A stretch of 21,603 bases of DNA from CAMDBL01 sp964498125 (GCA_964498125.1 CAZCGE010000115.1:1-21603); one strand, 5' to 3'; numbered from the stretch's first letter, positions 13,525 to 21,453 are shown. Notes: generated by a model not told the origin, from the letters alone. Made by a program: numbers and translations.

Positions 13525-15270
13525 ATGGCCAAGTCCGAGCGCGTGGTCGAAGGCAAGATGAACGGTGGCCGCGCCATGGCCGAGATGCTGCGGCTGGCCG
13601 GCGTCGGGCCAATGTTCGGCATGGGCGGCTTTCAGTTGCTGCCCTTCTACGATGCCATCGCCCAACTGGAGATGAAGCACAACCTGATCAACGACGAGCG
13701 CACCGGCGCCTTCGCCGCCGACGCCTATGCGCGCGTCACCAATCGCCCCGGAGTGTGCGACGGCACGCTCGGGCCGGGCGCCACCAACCTGGTCACGGCG
13801 CTGGTTGAATCGCTCAATGCCGGCACGCCGATGATTGCCATCGCCGGCAACGCCAACCGGCTGCACGCCACCAAGAACATGACGCAGGAGTGCCTGCAGA
13901 CCGAGATCCTGAAGCCGGCCGCCAAGGCGCTGATCCGCGTCGAGCTGACCAGCCGCATTCCCGAGATGATCCGCCGCGCGTTTGCGGTCGCCACCGCCGG
14001 CCGCCCCGGTCCCGTGGTGCTCGATGTGCCCGAGGACGTCGCCCACGGCGAGCACGACTTCATGGCCGAGGACTTCTATATCGATCCAGCGACGCTCGCC
14101 GCGCCCTCCCGCCGCATCCGCCCCGCGGCCGACGATATCGAGCGCGCGGCCAGGCTGCTAGCCAAGGCCAAGCGGCCGGTGATCCTGGTCGGCGGCGGCA
14201 TTCATCTGTCGGCGGCGCACGAGGCGGTGCAAAAGCTCGCCGAGGCGATCGGCGCGCCGGTCGCGCACACGCTGTCCGGCAAGGGTTCCATTGCCTGCAC
14301 GCATCCGCTGTCGGTCGGCCTGTTCGGGCGCTACTCGCGCATCGCCAACGACCTGATCGAGACATCCGACTGCCTGCTGGTCGCCGGCTGCAAGCTCGGC
14401 GAGATCGCCACCAAGCGCTACGCGCTGCTGCCCAAGGGCGTGCCGATCATCCACCTCGACATCGTCGCCGAGGAGATCGGCCGCTGCGCTCCGGCCGAGA
14501 TCGCACTGTGGGGTGACGCGCGCGAGGGGCTGAACGACATCCGCACCGCGCTGTCCTCCGATAGCGTCAAGCTGAAGACCAGCCATGCCGACTGGGTCGG
14601 CGAGATCAAGCCGCGCATGACGGCGTGGCGCAAGGAGGCCGCCGTCAAGCTCGAGGCCAAGGAGCGGCCGATCAACGTCGGCCGCATGATCCACGAGCTG
14701 AATAATGTGATGCCGGCGGACAGCATCCTGGTCGCCGACGGCGGCTTCGCCGCGCACTGGACCGGGCTCCTCTACGACACCAAGTCGGCCGGCCGCCGCT
14801 ATGTGCCGGACCGCGGTCTCGCCTCGATCGGCTACGGCCTGCCTGGTGCGATTGGCGCCCAGCTCGGCGCGCCCAAGTCGCCGGTCGTGGCCATAACCGG
14901 CGACGGCGGCTTCAACATGACCATCGGTGATCTGGAAACCGCGCGCCGCACGGGCGCCAACGTCACCATCATGGTCGTCAATAATGCCGCGTCCGGCTAC
15001 GTCAAGGCGCTGCAGCACGCCATGTACGGCCAGCGCTACCAGTCGAGCGACCTGGTCGAGATGAACTACGCCAAGATCGCCGAGGCAATGGGCTGCCGCG
15101 GCATCCGCGTCACCGACCCAGAGGATCTGGCCAGCGCGATCAAGACCGGCATCACCAAACGCGACATGCCGACGATCATCGACGTTGTGGTGACGCGCGA
15201 TCCCGCCAACATGCTGCCCGCCGCCGACAACCGCACGGTGACCATCAAGAAGGGGGATAGGATTGCGTAG
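13525..15270 (+). CDS. Thiamine-diphosphate-dependent enzyme, acetolactate synthase superfamily
   Basis: A 581-residue cytoplasmic enzyme with the usual three domains: N-terminal PYR domain, central FAD/transhydrogenase-like domain, C-terminal PP domain. Glu58 in NDERTGAFAADAYAR is the expected activating glutamate. TLGPGATNL follows in its normal place. The ThDP/Mg2+ motif is Gly459-Asp460-Gly461 with Asn486-Asn487 27 residues later. ATG at 13525 has AGAGGA about seven bases before it. The in-frame extension upstream runs through the heptamer repeat and is rejected. Homologues are annotated as acetolactate synthase large subunit or 'ThDP-requiring protein'. No small subunit is present, so biosynthetic IlvB is unlikely. 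The substrate is unknown; decarboxylation or carboligation of a 2-oxo acid is the family chemistry. Confidence 0.88.
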   Translation: MAKSERVVEGKMNGGRAMAEMLRLAGVGPMFGMGGFQLLPFYDAIAQLEMKHNLINDERTGAFAADAYARVTNRPGVCDGTLGPGATNLVTALVESLNAGTPMIAIAGNANRLHATKNMTQECLQTEILKPAAKALIRVELTSRIPEMIRRAFAVATAGRPGPVVLDVPEDVAHGEHDFMAEDFYIDPATLAAPSRRIRPAADDIERAARLLAKAKRPVILVGGGIHLSAAHEAVQKLAEAIGAPVAHTLSGKGSIACTHPLSVGLFGRYSRIANDLIETSDCLLVAGCKLGEIATKRYALLPKGVPIIHLDIVAEEIGRCAPAEIALWGDAREGLNDIRTALSSDSVKLKTSHADWVGEIKPRMTAWRKEAAVKLEAKERPINVGRMIHELNNVMPADSILVADGGFAAHWTGLLYDTKSAGRRYVPDRGLASIGYGLPGAIGAQLGAPKSPVVAITGDGGFNMTIGDLETARRTGANVTIMVVNNAASGYVKALQHAMYGQRYQSSDLVEMNYAKIAEAMGCRGIRVTDPEDLASAIKTGITKRDMPTIIDVVVTRDPANMLPAADNRTVTIKKGDRIA

Positions 15271-15276
15271 CAAGGT

Positions 15277-15304
15277 CGGGGTCAGACCCATGGGTCTGAC
15301 CCCG
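15277..15304. repeat. 28-bp perfect palindrome containing GGGGTCAGACCC
   Basis: The 14-bp arms 15277-15290 and 15291-15304 meet without a loop. The core GGGGTCAGACCC resembles REP-type intergenic palindromes seen in many proteobacteria. A related copy stands at 16017. Confidence 0.85.
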
Positions 15305-15347
15305 TACTCCGGCCCAAGCTTGCTTTACTACGGATTAACCGTATATC

Positions 15348-15638
15348 ATGCAGGATGAGCGCTTCGAATGGCACGACGGGAAGGCGCGATCCAATATCAG
15401 GGATCATGAGGTCTCATTCGAGGAGGCGGCGCTGGCCTTAGACGACGATCTCGCCCTCGATGACATCGACGACAGCCTGGACTACGGCGAGGAGCGACTG
15501 AAGCTGATTGGCATGGCCCAAGGCCAACTGCTGGCCGTGGTCTTCACCACACGAGGCAAGCGCATCAGGATCATTTCGGCAAGAAAGGCCGACAGACATG
15601 AGCAAGACGACTACTACCGTCAAGGTGGTCAAGCGTAA
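15348..15638 (+). CDS. BrnT family toxin
   Basis: A 96-residue protein of the BrnT ribonuclease toxin family, a RelE-like fold that inhibits translation. Family features are FEWHDGKARSNIRDHEVSFE at residues 6-25, then EEAALALDD, the YGEERLKLIG segment (47-56) and RIRIISARKADRHEQDDYY at the C-terminus. ATG at 15348 has no good ribosome binding site. A small dyad TACGG-ATTAA-CCGTA (15329-15343) just before it could be an operator. The partner gene starts inside this one (41-bp overlap). BrnT is usually paired with a ribbon-helix-helix BrnA; here the partner is an Xre-type protein. Confidence 0.85.
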   Translation: MQDERFEWHDGKARSNIRDHEVSFEEAALALDDDLALDDIDDSLDYGEERLKLIGMAQGQLLAVVFTTRGKRIRIISARKADRHEQDDYYRQGGQA

Positions 15639-16014
15639 GGGGAAGCTCTACCGAGAGCTACCGGGAGGCCGTGAGCAGGAAATGCCTATTCCTCCACCGT
15701 CGCGTCCCATGACGGAGGACGAGATCCACGCTGCCGCGCTCCGCGATCCTGATAACCCTCCCTCCTCAACCACACCACCAGGTCGCTGGCGACGCCTGCC
15801 GCGGTGCTTCGGCATCCGGCGCCGGCTCGGCCTCACCCAGGAGCAATTCGCCGAGAGATTTCAGATCCCGGTCGGCACTGTCCGGGATTGGGAGCAGGGC
15901 CGCGTCGAGCCGGATCAGGCGGCGAAGGCCTATCTGAAAGTCATTGCCCATAATCCGGCGCTGGTGCTCGAGGCTCTCGCGGCCGTCCCGAGCGTGCCCA
16001 AGGCCGCGGAGTGA
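15598..16014 (+). CDS. Xre-family antitoxin partner of BrnT
   Basis: A 138-residue protein with a disordered basic and proline-rich N-terminus (residues 1-65) and a C-terminal helix-turn-helix. The HTH is IRRRLGLTQEQFAERFQIPV followed by GTVRDWEQGRVEPDQAAKAY, residues about 73-112. HTH antitoxins of this kind (HTH_3) occur with RelE, HigB and BrnT-type toxins and repress their operon. ATG at 15598 is chosen because the frame before it only overlaps brnT; the 41-bp overlap implies coupled translation. The N-terminal stretch is the probable toxin-binding part, by analogy. Confidence 0.83.
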   Translation: MSKTTTTVKVVKRKGKLYRELPGGREQEMPIPPPSRPMTEDEIHAAALRDPDNPPSSTTPPGRWRRLPRCFGIRRRLGLTQEQFAERFQIPVGTVRDWEQGRVEPDQAAKAYLKVIAHNPALVLEALAAVPSVPKAAE

Positions 16015-16016
16015 CC

Positions 16017-16066
16017 GGGGTCAGATCCACGTTATCTTGCCCGCCTCCAGCGGGACGGGTCTGATC
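16017..16066. repeat. Second GGGGTCAGA palindromic repeat
   Basis: GGGGTCAGATCC (16017-16028) is followed by an imperfect inverted copy, GGGTCTGATC (16057-16066). It begins two bases after the stop of the antitoxin. With the palindrome at 15277-15304 it brackets the TA pair. Confidence 0.65.
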
Positions 16067-16182
16067 TCATCCGATGGCGGAGTCACCCTATGTCGTGCGC
16101 CGCTTGCATTGCCGCTGGGGCGGGCGGATACTTCACCAATAAAGGCTGTGGCTGCAGCCCGCGAAAAGCCCAGGAAGACGCC

Positions 16183-16653
16183 ATGGGATTTCTGGCAAGG
16201 GTGACCACCAGCGCTGTCATGCTGGCTGGCTTTTCGGCCGCGGCGCTGGCGCAGGGCGTGACGCTGGACCCGGCGATCATCGCCTTCAAGCTGCCCGATC
16301 AGATCAAGTGGACCGACAATCCGCGCTCGGGCAATCGCACCGCGGTGCTGCAGGGCGATCCCAGCAAACCCGGCCCCTACGTCGTGCTGCTGCAATGGCT
16401 GCCGGGCAATAAAATGAGCCGGCCGCATTTCCACCCCAACGACCGCCATTTCATCGTCGTCTCAGGCACCTGGTGGGTCGGTTCCGGCCCCAATTTCGAT
16501 CCCGCCGCCACCGTGCCGATCCCGGCCGGCAGCTCCGTGACGCATTTCGCCAAGGGTGTGCACTTCGACGGCGCCAGGGGCGAGCAGGCAACCATCCTGG
16601 TGTGGGGCGAGGGCCCCGCCACCTCGACGCCATTGGCACCGCCGGCGAAGTGA
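16183..16653 (+). CDS. Secreted cupin-domain protein
   Basis: A 156-residue protein with a signal peptide (MGFLARVTTSAVMLAGFSAA then ALA-QG; predicted cleavage after residue 23) and so likely periplasmic. The single cupin domain shows the metal-binding motif RPHFHPNDRHFIVVSGTWW (His82, His84, His89) and a second-motif candidate around His127 (FAKGVHFDGA). ATG at 16183 has AGGAAG about seven bases ahead and is favoured over the longer frame from 16090, which would spoil the signal peptide. Similar proteins are annotated only as cupin-domain proteins; no substrate can be named. Confidence 0.8.
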   Translation: MGFLARVTTSAVMLAGFSAAALAQGVTLDPAIIAFKLPDQIKWTDNPRSGNRTAVLQGDPSKPGPYVVLLQWLPGNKMSRPHFHPNDRHFIVVSGTWWVGSGPNFDPAATVPIPAGSSVTHFAKGVHFDGARGEQATILVWGEGPATSTPLAPPAK

Positions 16654-16758
16654 TTGAAACAAGCCACGGGGTGAGCCAGACACGACTTGCGCGCCGCCGC
16701 GTCGGGTCTCGCGCGAAGGGCGCTCTACCCGACCTACGGTTCTGCGTCCGCCGATCAT

Positions 16759-17982
16759 TCAAATCACGCCCTTGTCCTGCAGCCTTGCGATCTCGCCGTC
16801 GGTCAAGCCGAGCAGTCCCTTGTAGACCTCGTCATTGTGCTCGCCGAGCCGGGGCCCCAGCCATTTCACCGATCCGGGCGTATCAGTGAGCCGCGGCACC
16901 ACGTTCGGCATGGCGATCTCGCCGATGCGTGCATCCTGCATCACAGTGATGTTTTCGCGCGCGGCATACTGCGGGTCCTGGAAAATCTCGGCGATCGAAT
17001 GCATCGGTCCGCACGGAACTTCGAAGGCGTTGCAACGTTGGATCAGCTCCGCAAGGGGTAGCGTTTGGCTCCAGCGTGCGACCCAAGCGTCGACGTCGGA
17101 GCGATCGCGCTCGCGGTCCTTGACCTTGCCCCATTTGCCATCACCAGCCAGCCCAGGCTCGCCCTGCAATTCGGCGAGCCGCGCGAAAATTTTGTCGGAC
17201 GTGCAGGCAATCGCGATCCACTTGCCGTCCCCGGTCGGATAGTGGCTGTGTGGCACGACGTTGACGGTGCCGGGCCCCATGCGCTCGCGCACAGTGCCTT
17301 TGTGGTGGTAGGCGGCGGCCAATTCATCCAGGATACGGAAAATCGGCTCGTAGAGGCCGATGTCGATCACCTGTCCGCGGCCGGTGAGATCGCGGGCGCG
17401 TAGTGCGAACATGACGCCGAGCGCGCCATAGAGCCCGGCCATGTAATCGGGAATGGTGGCCGAGCCCGGCGTCACCGGTGGCCGATCCGGATAGCCCGCG
17501 AGGTAGGACAGGCCGCCGAAGGCATTGCCGATGCGCCCGAAGCCTGGTCTCGGGCTGTAAGGTCCAGTTTGGCCGAAGCCCGAGATCCGGACCATCACCA
17601 GCCGGGGGTTCTGCCGTTCCAGGACATCCCAGCCCAGGCCCCATTTTTCCAGCGTGCCCGGCTGGAAGTTCTCGACCAGCACATCGGCCTGCGCCACCAG
17701 CCGTTTCAGGATCTCGGCGCCTTCCGGCGTCCTCAGATCGAGCGTGGCGGACTTCTTGTTGCGGCACTCCTGCAGCCACAGCAGCGAGTCGCCGCCTGGC
17801 GTAATGGTGCCGAACTTGCGCAGGGCATCGCCGACCTTCGGCAGCTCTATCTTGATCACCTCGGCGCCGAACTCGGCGAGCTGCGTGGCGCAGAACGGAC
17901 CGGCGAGGAAGCTCGACACGTCAATGACGCGAAGGCCGTCGAGCGGTTTGATCGTCGGATGAGGGGAGGGCGCGTCGGCCAT
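16759..17982 (-). CDS. CaiB/BaiF family (class III) CoA-transferase
   Basis: A 407-residue enzyme that moves CoA between carboxylic acids. The N-terminal signature LDGLRVIDVSSFLAGPFCAT (14-33) and QLAEFGAEVIKIELP are typical. Asp179 in IPDYMAGLYGA matches the catalytic aspartate that forms the acyl-enzyme anhydride. The length is normal. ATG at 17982 has GGAG about ten bases before it, so the much longer open frame upstream, which overlaps the CitE-like gene, is rejected. The gap to the CitE-like gene is 20 bp, so the two are probably one operon. A transferase plus a CoA lyase suggests activation and cleavage of a hydroxy-dicarboxylic acid such as citramalate, malate or an itaconate derivative; the substrate is inferred, not shown. 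Confidence 0.9.
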   Translation of the reverse strand: MADAPSPHPTIKPLDGLRVIDVSSFLAGPFCATQLAEFGAEVIKIELPKVGDALRKFGTITPGGDSLLWLQECRNKKSATLDLRTPEGAEILKRLVAQADVLVENFQPGTLEKWGLGWDVLERQNPRLVMVRISGFGQTGPYSPRPGFGRIGNAFGGLSYLAGYPDRPPVTPGSATIPDYMAGLYGALGVMFALRARDLTGRGQVIDIGLYEPIFRILDELAAAYHHKGTVRERMGPGTVNVVPHSHYPTGDGKWIAIACTSDKIFARLAELQGEPGLAGDGKWGKVKDRERDRSDVDAWVARWSQTLPLAELIQRCNAFEVPCGPMHSIAEIFQDPQYAARENITVMQDARIGEIAMPNVVPRLTDTPGSVKWLGPRLGEHNDEVYKGLLGLTDGEIARLQDKGVI

Positions 17983-18002
17983 GGTCGGGGACTCCAGTAC
18001 TA

Positions 18003-18884
18003 TCAGCGCGATAGGCCGCGTTCGGCGATGCGCGCCGCCGCTTCGAGCACGCGTCGCGCGCGCGCGACGATCGGGTAGTCGATGAATTTGCCTTCGAGCT
18101 GGATCGAGGCGGAGCCGCTCTTCTCGGCCGCCTCGAAGGCCGCGACGACCTTGCGCGACCAGGCCACGTCGGCTGCCGACGGTGAGAGAATCTCGTTGGC
18201 GACCGGCACCTGATCCGGGTGGATGCACAGCTTGCCCTGGAAGCCGAGACCCTTGATGTGCCGCGTCGAGTTGGCAAAACCCTCCGCGTCCTGCAGGTCC
18301 ACCCACACGGTGTCGATCGGCGCCTCGATCCCGGCCGCGCGCGAGGCGAGCACGCATTCACTGCGATAGGGCAGCAGCTCGCTCTCGTCCCGGCTCCAGG
18401 CGATGTTCATGTCGAGCGTGAAATCGCCGGCGCCAAATGCGATGCGCCGGATGCGTGTGCCGGCCGCCGTGATGGCGCGAATATTGGTCATGCCTTTGGC
18501 CGTCTCGATGATCGGGATCACGTCGATGGCGCCGGCCGGCAGCCCCCGCTGCCGCTCGAGGTTTGTGATCACCCAGTCGACGGCCTTGATCTCGTCGACC
18601 GTTTCGAGCTTCGGCAGGATGATGCCATCGACGCCGCTGTGCACCACCGCGACGATGTCACCGTAGCCGAATTCGGTCGACGGTGCATTGACGCGAACGT
18701 AGCCGAAGCCCTTGCGAGGGCGCTGGCAAGCCGCGACCACGATCGCCCGTGTTGCGACTTTTTCCGCGATCGGACAGGCATCCTCCAGATCGAGGATCAC
18801 CGCGTCGGCATCGAGCGAAAATGCCTTCTCGACGCGCCTGGGGTGGTTACCCGGCGCGAATAACATCGTGCGATAGACCGACAT
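18003..18884 (-). CDS. CitE/HpcH-type CoA lyase (malyl-CoA/citramalyl-CoA lyase-like)
   Basis: A 293-residue TIM-barrel protein of the HpcH/HpaI aldolase/citrate lyase beta superfamily. Signatures are MLFAPGNHPRRVEKAFSLDA (7-26), AVILDLEDACP (28-38), Arg64 in YVRVNAP for the carboxylate, and the Mg2+ ligands Glu127 (IPIIETAKG) and Asp154 (GAGDFTLDMN). ATG at 18884 follows GAGGAGG, a strong ribosome binding site, by seven bases. Stand-alone CitE-like proteins without citrate lyase alpha and gamma subunits usually cleave malyl-CoA or citramalyl-CoA. No CitD or CitF is nearby. It precedes the CaiB/BaiF gene in the same operon. Confidence 0.88.
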   Translation of the reverse strand: MSVYRTMLFAPGNHPRRVEKAFSLDADAVILDLEDACPIAEKVATRAIVVAACQRPRKGFGYVRVNAPSTEFGYGDIVAVVHSGVDGIILPKLETVDEIKAVDWVITNLERQRGLPAGAIDVIPIIETAKGMTNIRAITAAGTRIRRIAFGAGDFTLDMNIAWSRDESELLPYRSECVLASRAAGIEAPIDTVWVDLQDAEGFANSTRHIKGLGFQGKLCIHPDQVPVANEILSPSAADVAWSRKVVAAFEAAEKSGSASIQLEGKFIDYPIVARARRVLEAAARIAERGLSR

Positions 18885-19001
18885 CGCAGCTTCCTCCTCG
18901 GCGCGCCAAAGGTCCGCGCCCGTGCCGCGAAAGTAGCGGAAATGTGCGCAAGCGGCGAGGCCCGTGCGCCACCCTGTGCGACACATTGTGCGCCTGGCCC
19001 C

Positions 19002-19991
19002 TCACCCTGACTTGCCCGGCGCGAGGAAACTGGTGGCGCCGCCGAGCAGCGCCTCGGCTTCCGCCACCATGCGCTCCAGGATGACGCCGGCCGGCTCGAT
19101 GGTGTGGATCAGGCCGACGGCCTCGCCGACGATGGGGGTGGCGATGTTCGGATTGCCGTCGGCCAGCGCCTGGGCGTAGGCAGCGGCCTCCGCTGCGACG
19201 CCTTGGCGCAATTCTGCTTCCCGACCGTGCCAGCGCCCGGTGAAATCGTTATGCAGGACCCGGATGTTGTAGCGCGCCGGCCAGTCGAGCCCGCGGGCGA
19301 TGTCGGTGACGCTGGTGCGGATGCTGTCGTCGCCTGAGGCTGCCAACGCGGCGGCGTGCATGTTCGGATGCACCAGCGCCTCCTCGGCTGCCCAGAAGCG
19401 CGTTCCGACCAGTGCGCCGTCCGCGCCAAGCATGAGTGCGGCAGCCAGTCCGCGACCATCGGCGATGCCGCCCGCCGCGCACAGCAGCGTATCAGGAGAG
19501 CGCCTGGCGATCAGATCGGCGACCTCGGCCACGAACGGCAGCGTTCCACGCTTCTCGCCATGGCCACCGGCCTCCGCGCCTTGCGCCACCACCAGGTCGG
19601 CACCTGCGTCAATGGCCGATGCGGCATCCTTCAGCGATTGCACCTGCAGGATGAGGAGCGTGCCCGCCGCTTTCACCTCGGCCGCGAACGGACGCGGATC
19701 GTCGAACGACAGGAATACGGCCGCGGGCTTGTGTTGCAGAACCAAGGCCAGAAGCTCCGGCCGCTGGCGCAGCGCCCAGGTGATGAAACCGCAGCCGACA
19801 CGGGTGTTGCCAGCCGCGGCCCATTGCTCGTCGAGCCAGGCCGCGTCGCCATAGCCGCCGCCGAGAAGGCCAAGCCCGCCGGCATTGGTGACGGCCGCCG
19901 CCAGCCGCCCGCCGGCGGCAAACGCCATCGGCGCCGAGATCACCGGATGCGTGATGCCGAGGCGGCGGGTGAGGCGGGTGGTGAGCGGCAT
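19002..19991 (-). CDS. Nitronate monooxygenase-like flavoprotein
   Basis: A 329-residue FMN-binding TIM barrel of the NMO/2-nitropropane dioxygenase family. Visible features are the N-terminal HPVISAPMAFAAGGRLAAAV (15-34), AQGAEAGGHG (136-145) with His144 at the catalytic-base position of class I enzymes, and the FMN phosphate loops AAGGIADGRG (172-181) and LGADGALVGTRF (188-199). Class I enzymes detoxify propionate-3-nitronate, but many relatives are annotated on similarity only. The start at 19991 lies 12 bp after the Uma2-type gene, which suggests cotranscription. The CitE-like gene begins 117 bp downstream. Confidence 0.85.
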   Translation of the reverse strand: MPLTTRLTRRLGITHPVISAPMAFAAGGRLAAAVTNAGGLGLLGGGYGDAAWLDEQWAAAGNTRVGCGFITWALRQRPELLALVLQHKPAAVFLSFDDPRPFAAEVKAAGTLLILQVQSLKDAASAIDAGADLVVAQGAEAGGHGEKRGTLPFVAEVADLIARRSPDTLLCAAGGIADGRGLAAALMLGADGALVGTRFWAAEEALVHPNMHAAALAASGDDSIRTSVTDIARGLDWPARYNIRVLHNDFTGRWHGREAELRQGVAAEAAAYAQALADGNPNIATPIVGEAVGLIHTIEPAGVILERMVAEAEALLGGATSFLAPGKSG

Positions 19992-20003
19992 GATCGCAAG
20001 CTC

Positions 20004-20579
20004 TCAGCGTTTGAAACAGTCGCGCACTGCAAGTTCGAGACCGGGCGGATCGAGGCGCAACACGCCATCGGCAAGGGCCGAGTCCGGTGCGACCAGTCGT
20101 TTTCCGCGCCGGTGGAAGTGCAGGATCTCCTCGGCATCCGGGTCGACCACCAGATAGTGCTCGATCGTTGCTACCTTGGCGTATCCTGCCGTCTTGGTCT
20201 TGAGGTCCTTGGCCATGCTCGAGGGGGAAAGGACCTCGACGACGATAACGGGGCTCGGCGCTATGCGGTCGTGCTCGCCGATCAGGCCGGCCGGAAACAC
20301 CACGGCCTCCGGCTGGTAGCTCGCTTTGGGTCCGGTGCGGACGCCGAGGCCGTCGATGCCGATCTCGTAGGGCGCTCCCGCGCGTCGGATGGCATCTCGC
20401 AGCGCGAGCATGACGCTCAGCTTGACGTGCGCATGCGCCCAGCGCTCGTGCTCCTGCATTTCCGGCACCCCGTCGAACAGCTCCCACTTCGGCTCGTCAT
20501 AGGGCAATGCGGCATCGCGCGCGTCGACCCAGGCGAGGAACTGCTCGACGGTCATGCGGAGGGTGGTGGGCGCGTTCAT
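20004..20579 (-). CDS. Uma2-family endonuclease-like protein (DUF820)
   Basis: A 191-residue PD-(D/E)XK-fold protein of the Uma2/DUF820 family. Family features are MTVEQFLAWVD (9-19), WELFDGVPEM (32-41) with the conserved E-x-x-G pattern, and the nuclease core SYQPEAVVFP, then VIVVEVLSPSSMAKDLKTKT and GYAKVATIEHYLVVDP. The Asp usually found before the second strand is Glu here (QPEAVVF), so activity is uncertain. The family is abundant in cyanobacteria and present in alphaproteobacteria; its biological role is unsettled. ATG at 20579 is the only reasonable start. The gene sits between a VapC-type toxin (66 bp upstream) and the flavoprotein gene. Confidence 0.85.
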   Translation of the reverse strand: MNAPTTLRMTVEQFLAWVDARDAALPYDEPKWELFDGVPEMQEHERWAHAHVKLSVMLALRDAIRRAGAPYEIGIDGLGVRTGPKASYQPEAVVFPAGLIGEHDRIAPSPVIVVEVLSPSSMAKDLKTKTAGYAKVATIEHYLVVDPDAEEILHFHRRGKRLVAPDSALADGVLRLDPPGLELAVRDCFKR

Positions 20580-20645
20580 GGGCGCAGAATACCACGACGG
20601 CGGAATCGGAAACAGCTGCCGTTGACCGCTTCGACCTGCGTCGGC

Positions 20646-21059
20646 TCAGCACTCCTGCGCCAGAACATGGCCGGCTTGCGCGTAATCCAGCAGCCGCGCG
20701 TCCCGCGTCACCAGACACAAGTCGAGCCCGCGTGCGGTGGCAACGAGAAAACGATCGGCGGGATCGTCCGGTGGCGTACCGGGAAGCTCGAACGCCGCTA
20801 TCATAATCTCGACGCTGAGTTCCAGCTGGCCGAAACCGGGCTGAGAAGCGAGCGTTTCGAACCACCTCAGCGGCGGCATGCTCAGCGTGATGCGGCGACG
20901 TGCCGACAGCTGTGCGATCTCCCAGGCCGTGACCGCCGAGACGAAGACTCCGCCGGTCTTGGCGGCTGCGTCGATGGCCTTGACGCTGGCTTTGTCCAGA
21001 GGCCTCGCCTCCGCCCACCAGATGGCCGCATGCGTATCAAGAAGCAGAGCCTTCGCCAT
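20646..21059 (-). CDS. vapC: VapC-type PIN-domain toxin
   Basis: A 137-residue PIN-domain ribonuclease, the toxin of a type II module. The four acidic residues of the metal site are visible: Asp8 (LLLDTHAAIWW), Glu47 (SAVTAWEIAQL), Asp102 (DDPADRFLVATA) and Asp120 (LVTRDARLLDY). ATG at 21059 is chosen because PIN toxins start close to the first strand. The frame is open further upstream and ATG at 21077 would add only six residues. The gene overlaps the antitoxin by 23 bp. VapC toxins cleave tRNA or rRNA; the target here is unknown. Confidence 0.9.
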   Translation of the reverse strand: MAKALLLDTHAAIWWAEARPLDKASVKAIDAAAKTGGVFVSAVTAWEIAQLSARRRITLSMPPLRWFETLASQPGFGQLELSVEIMIAAFELPGTPPDDPADRFLVATARGLDLCLVTRDARLLDYAQAGHVLAQEC

Positions 21060-21417
21060 AGCCAACGTCTTTGCCATCCCTGCTGCGATAGGCGATGCCG
21101 CGCGCGGCGTCCGTTTCGGCATTGAGCGGCTCGGTCAGGTCGATGCCGGGCGCCACCACGACCGCTCCCCGCATGCAACCGTATGAGCTGACATAGGGTG
21201 CCGCCGCGATTTGCCGGACCGCCGTCACCTCGGCCACCGGCCGGCCGCGACGCGTCAGAACGATGCGGTCGAGCTTGCCGGTCGCGACCCTGTCGAGCAG
21301 CCCAAGACACTTTCCCTTGAAAGCGGTGACGCCAATGATCACGGACTTGCGCGGTTCACCGCTGGCAGGATTTGGCTTCGCGCGATTCGGCACGGTCAGC
21401 TCCAATGTGGTCCACAT
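21037..21417 (-). CDS. Phd/YefM-type antitoxin of the VapC pair
   Basis: A 126-residue protein whose residues about 26-66 (VIIGVTAFKGKCLGLLDRVA, then GKLDRIVLTRRGRPVAEV) form the Phd/YefM DNA-binding fold, with the usual LTRRGRPVAEV strand. The C-terminal part (APGIDLTEPLNAETDAARGI onward) should wrap the toxin. ATG at 21415-21417 has no ribosome binding site and stands next to the predicted transcription start. The unusually long N-terminal 25 residues (VPNRAKPNPASGEPRKS) suggest either a tail or a later true start, but no good internal start is seen. Confidence 0.82.
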   Translation of the reverse strand: MWTTLELTVPNRAKPNPASGEPRKSVIIGVTAFKGKCLGLLDRVATGKLDRIVLTRRGRPVAEVTAVRQIAAAPYVSSYGCMRGAVVVAPGIDLTEPLNAETDAARGIAYRSRDGKDVGYGEGSAS

Positions 21418-21453
21418 GTAATGGACTATATCACCGTGGGTAGATTTCCGCAA
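21405..21453 (-). promoter_or_regulatory. Promoter and operator dyad of the vapC operon
   Basis: On the minus strand TTGCGG (21448-21453) and TATAGT (21425-21430) are exactly 17 bp apart, placing transcription start at about 21418, one base before the ATG. The palindrome ATGTGG-T-CCACAT (21405-21417) covers the start codon and could bind the antitoxin. Confidence 0.5.

Noticed and set aside
13525..15270. Assignment as biosynthetic IlvB
   Set aside because: No small regulatory subunit gene is adjacent and the neighbour is an unrelated two-repeat protein; only the superfamily is supported.
19356..21125. 589-codon plus-strand frame
   Set aside because: It lies antisense to four well supported genes (flavoprotein, Uma2, VapC, antitoxin) and shows no family motif.
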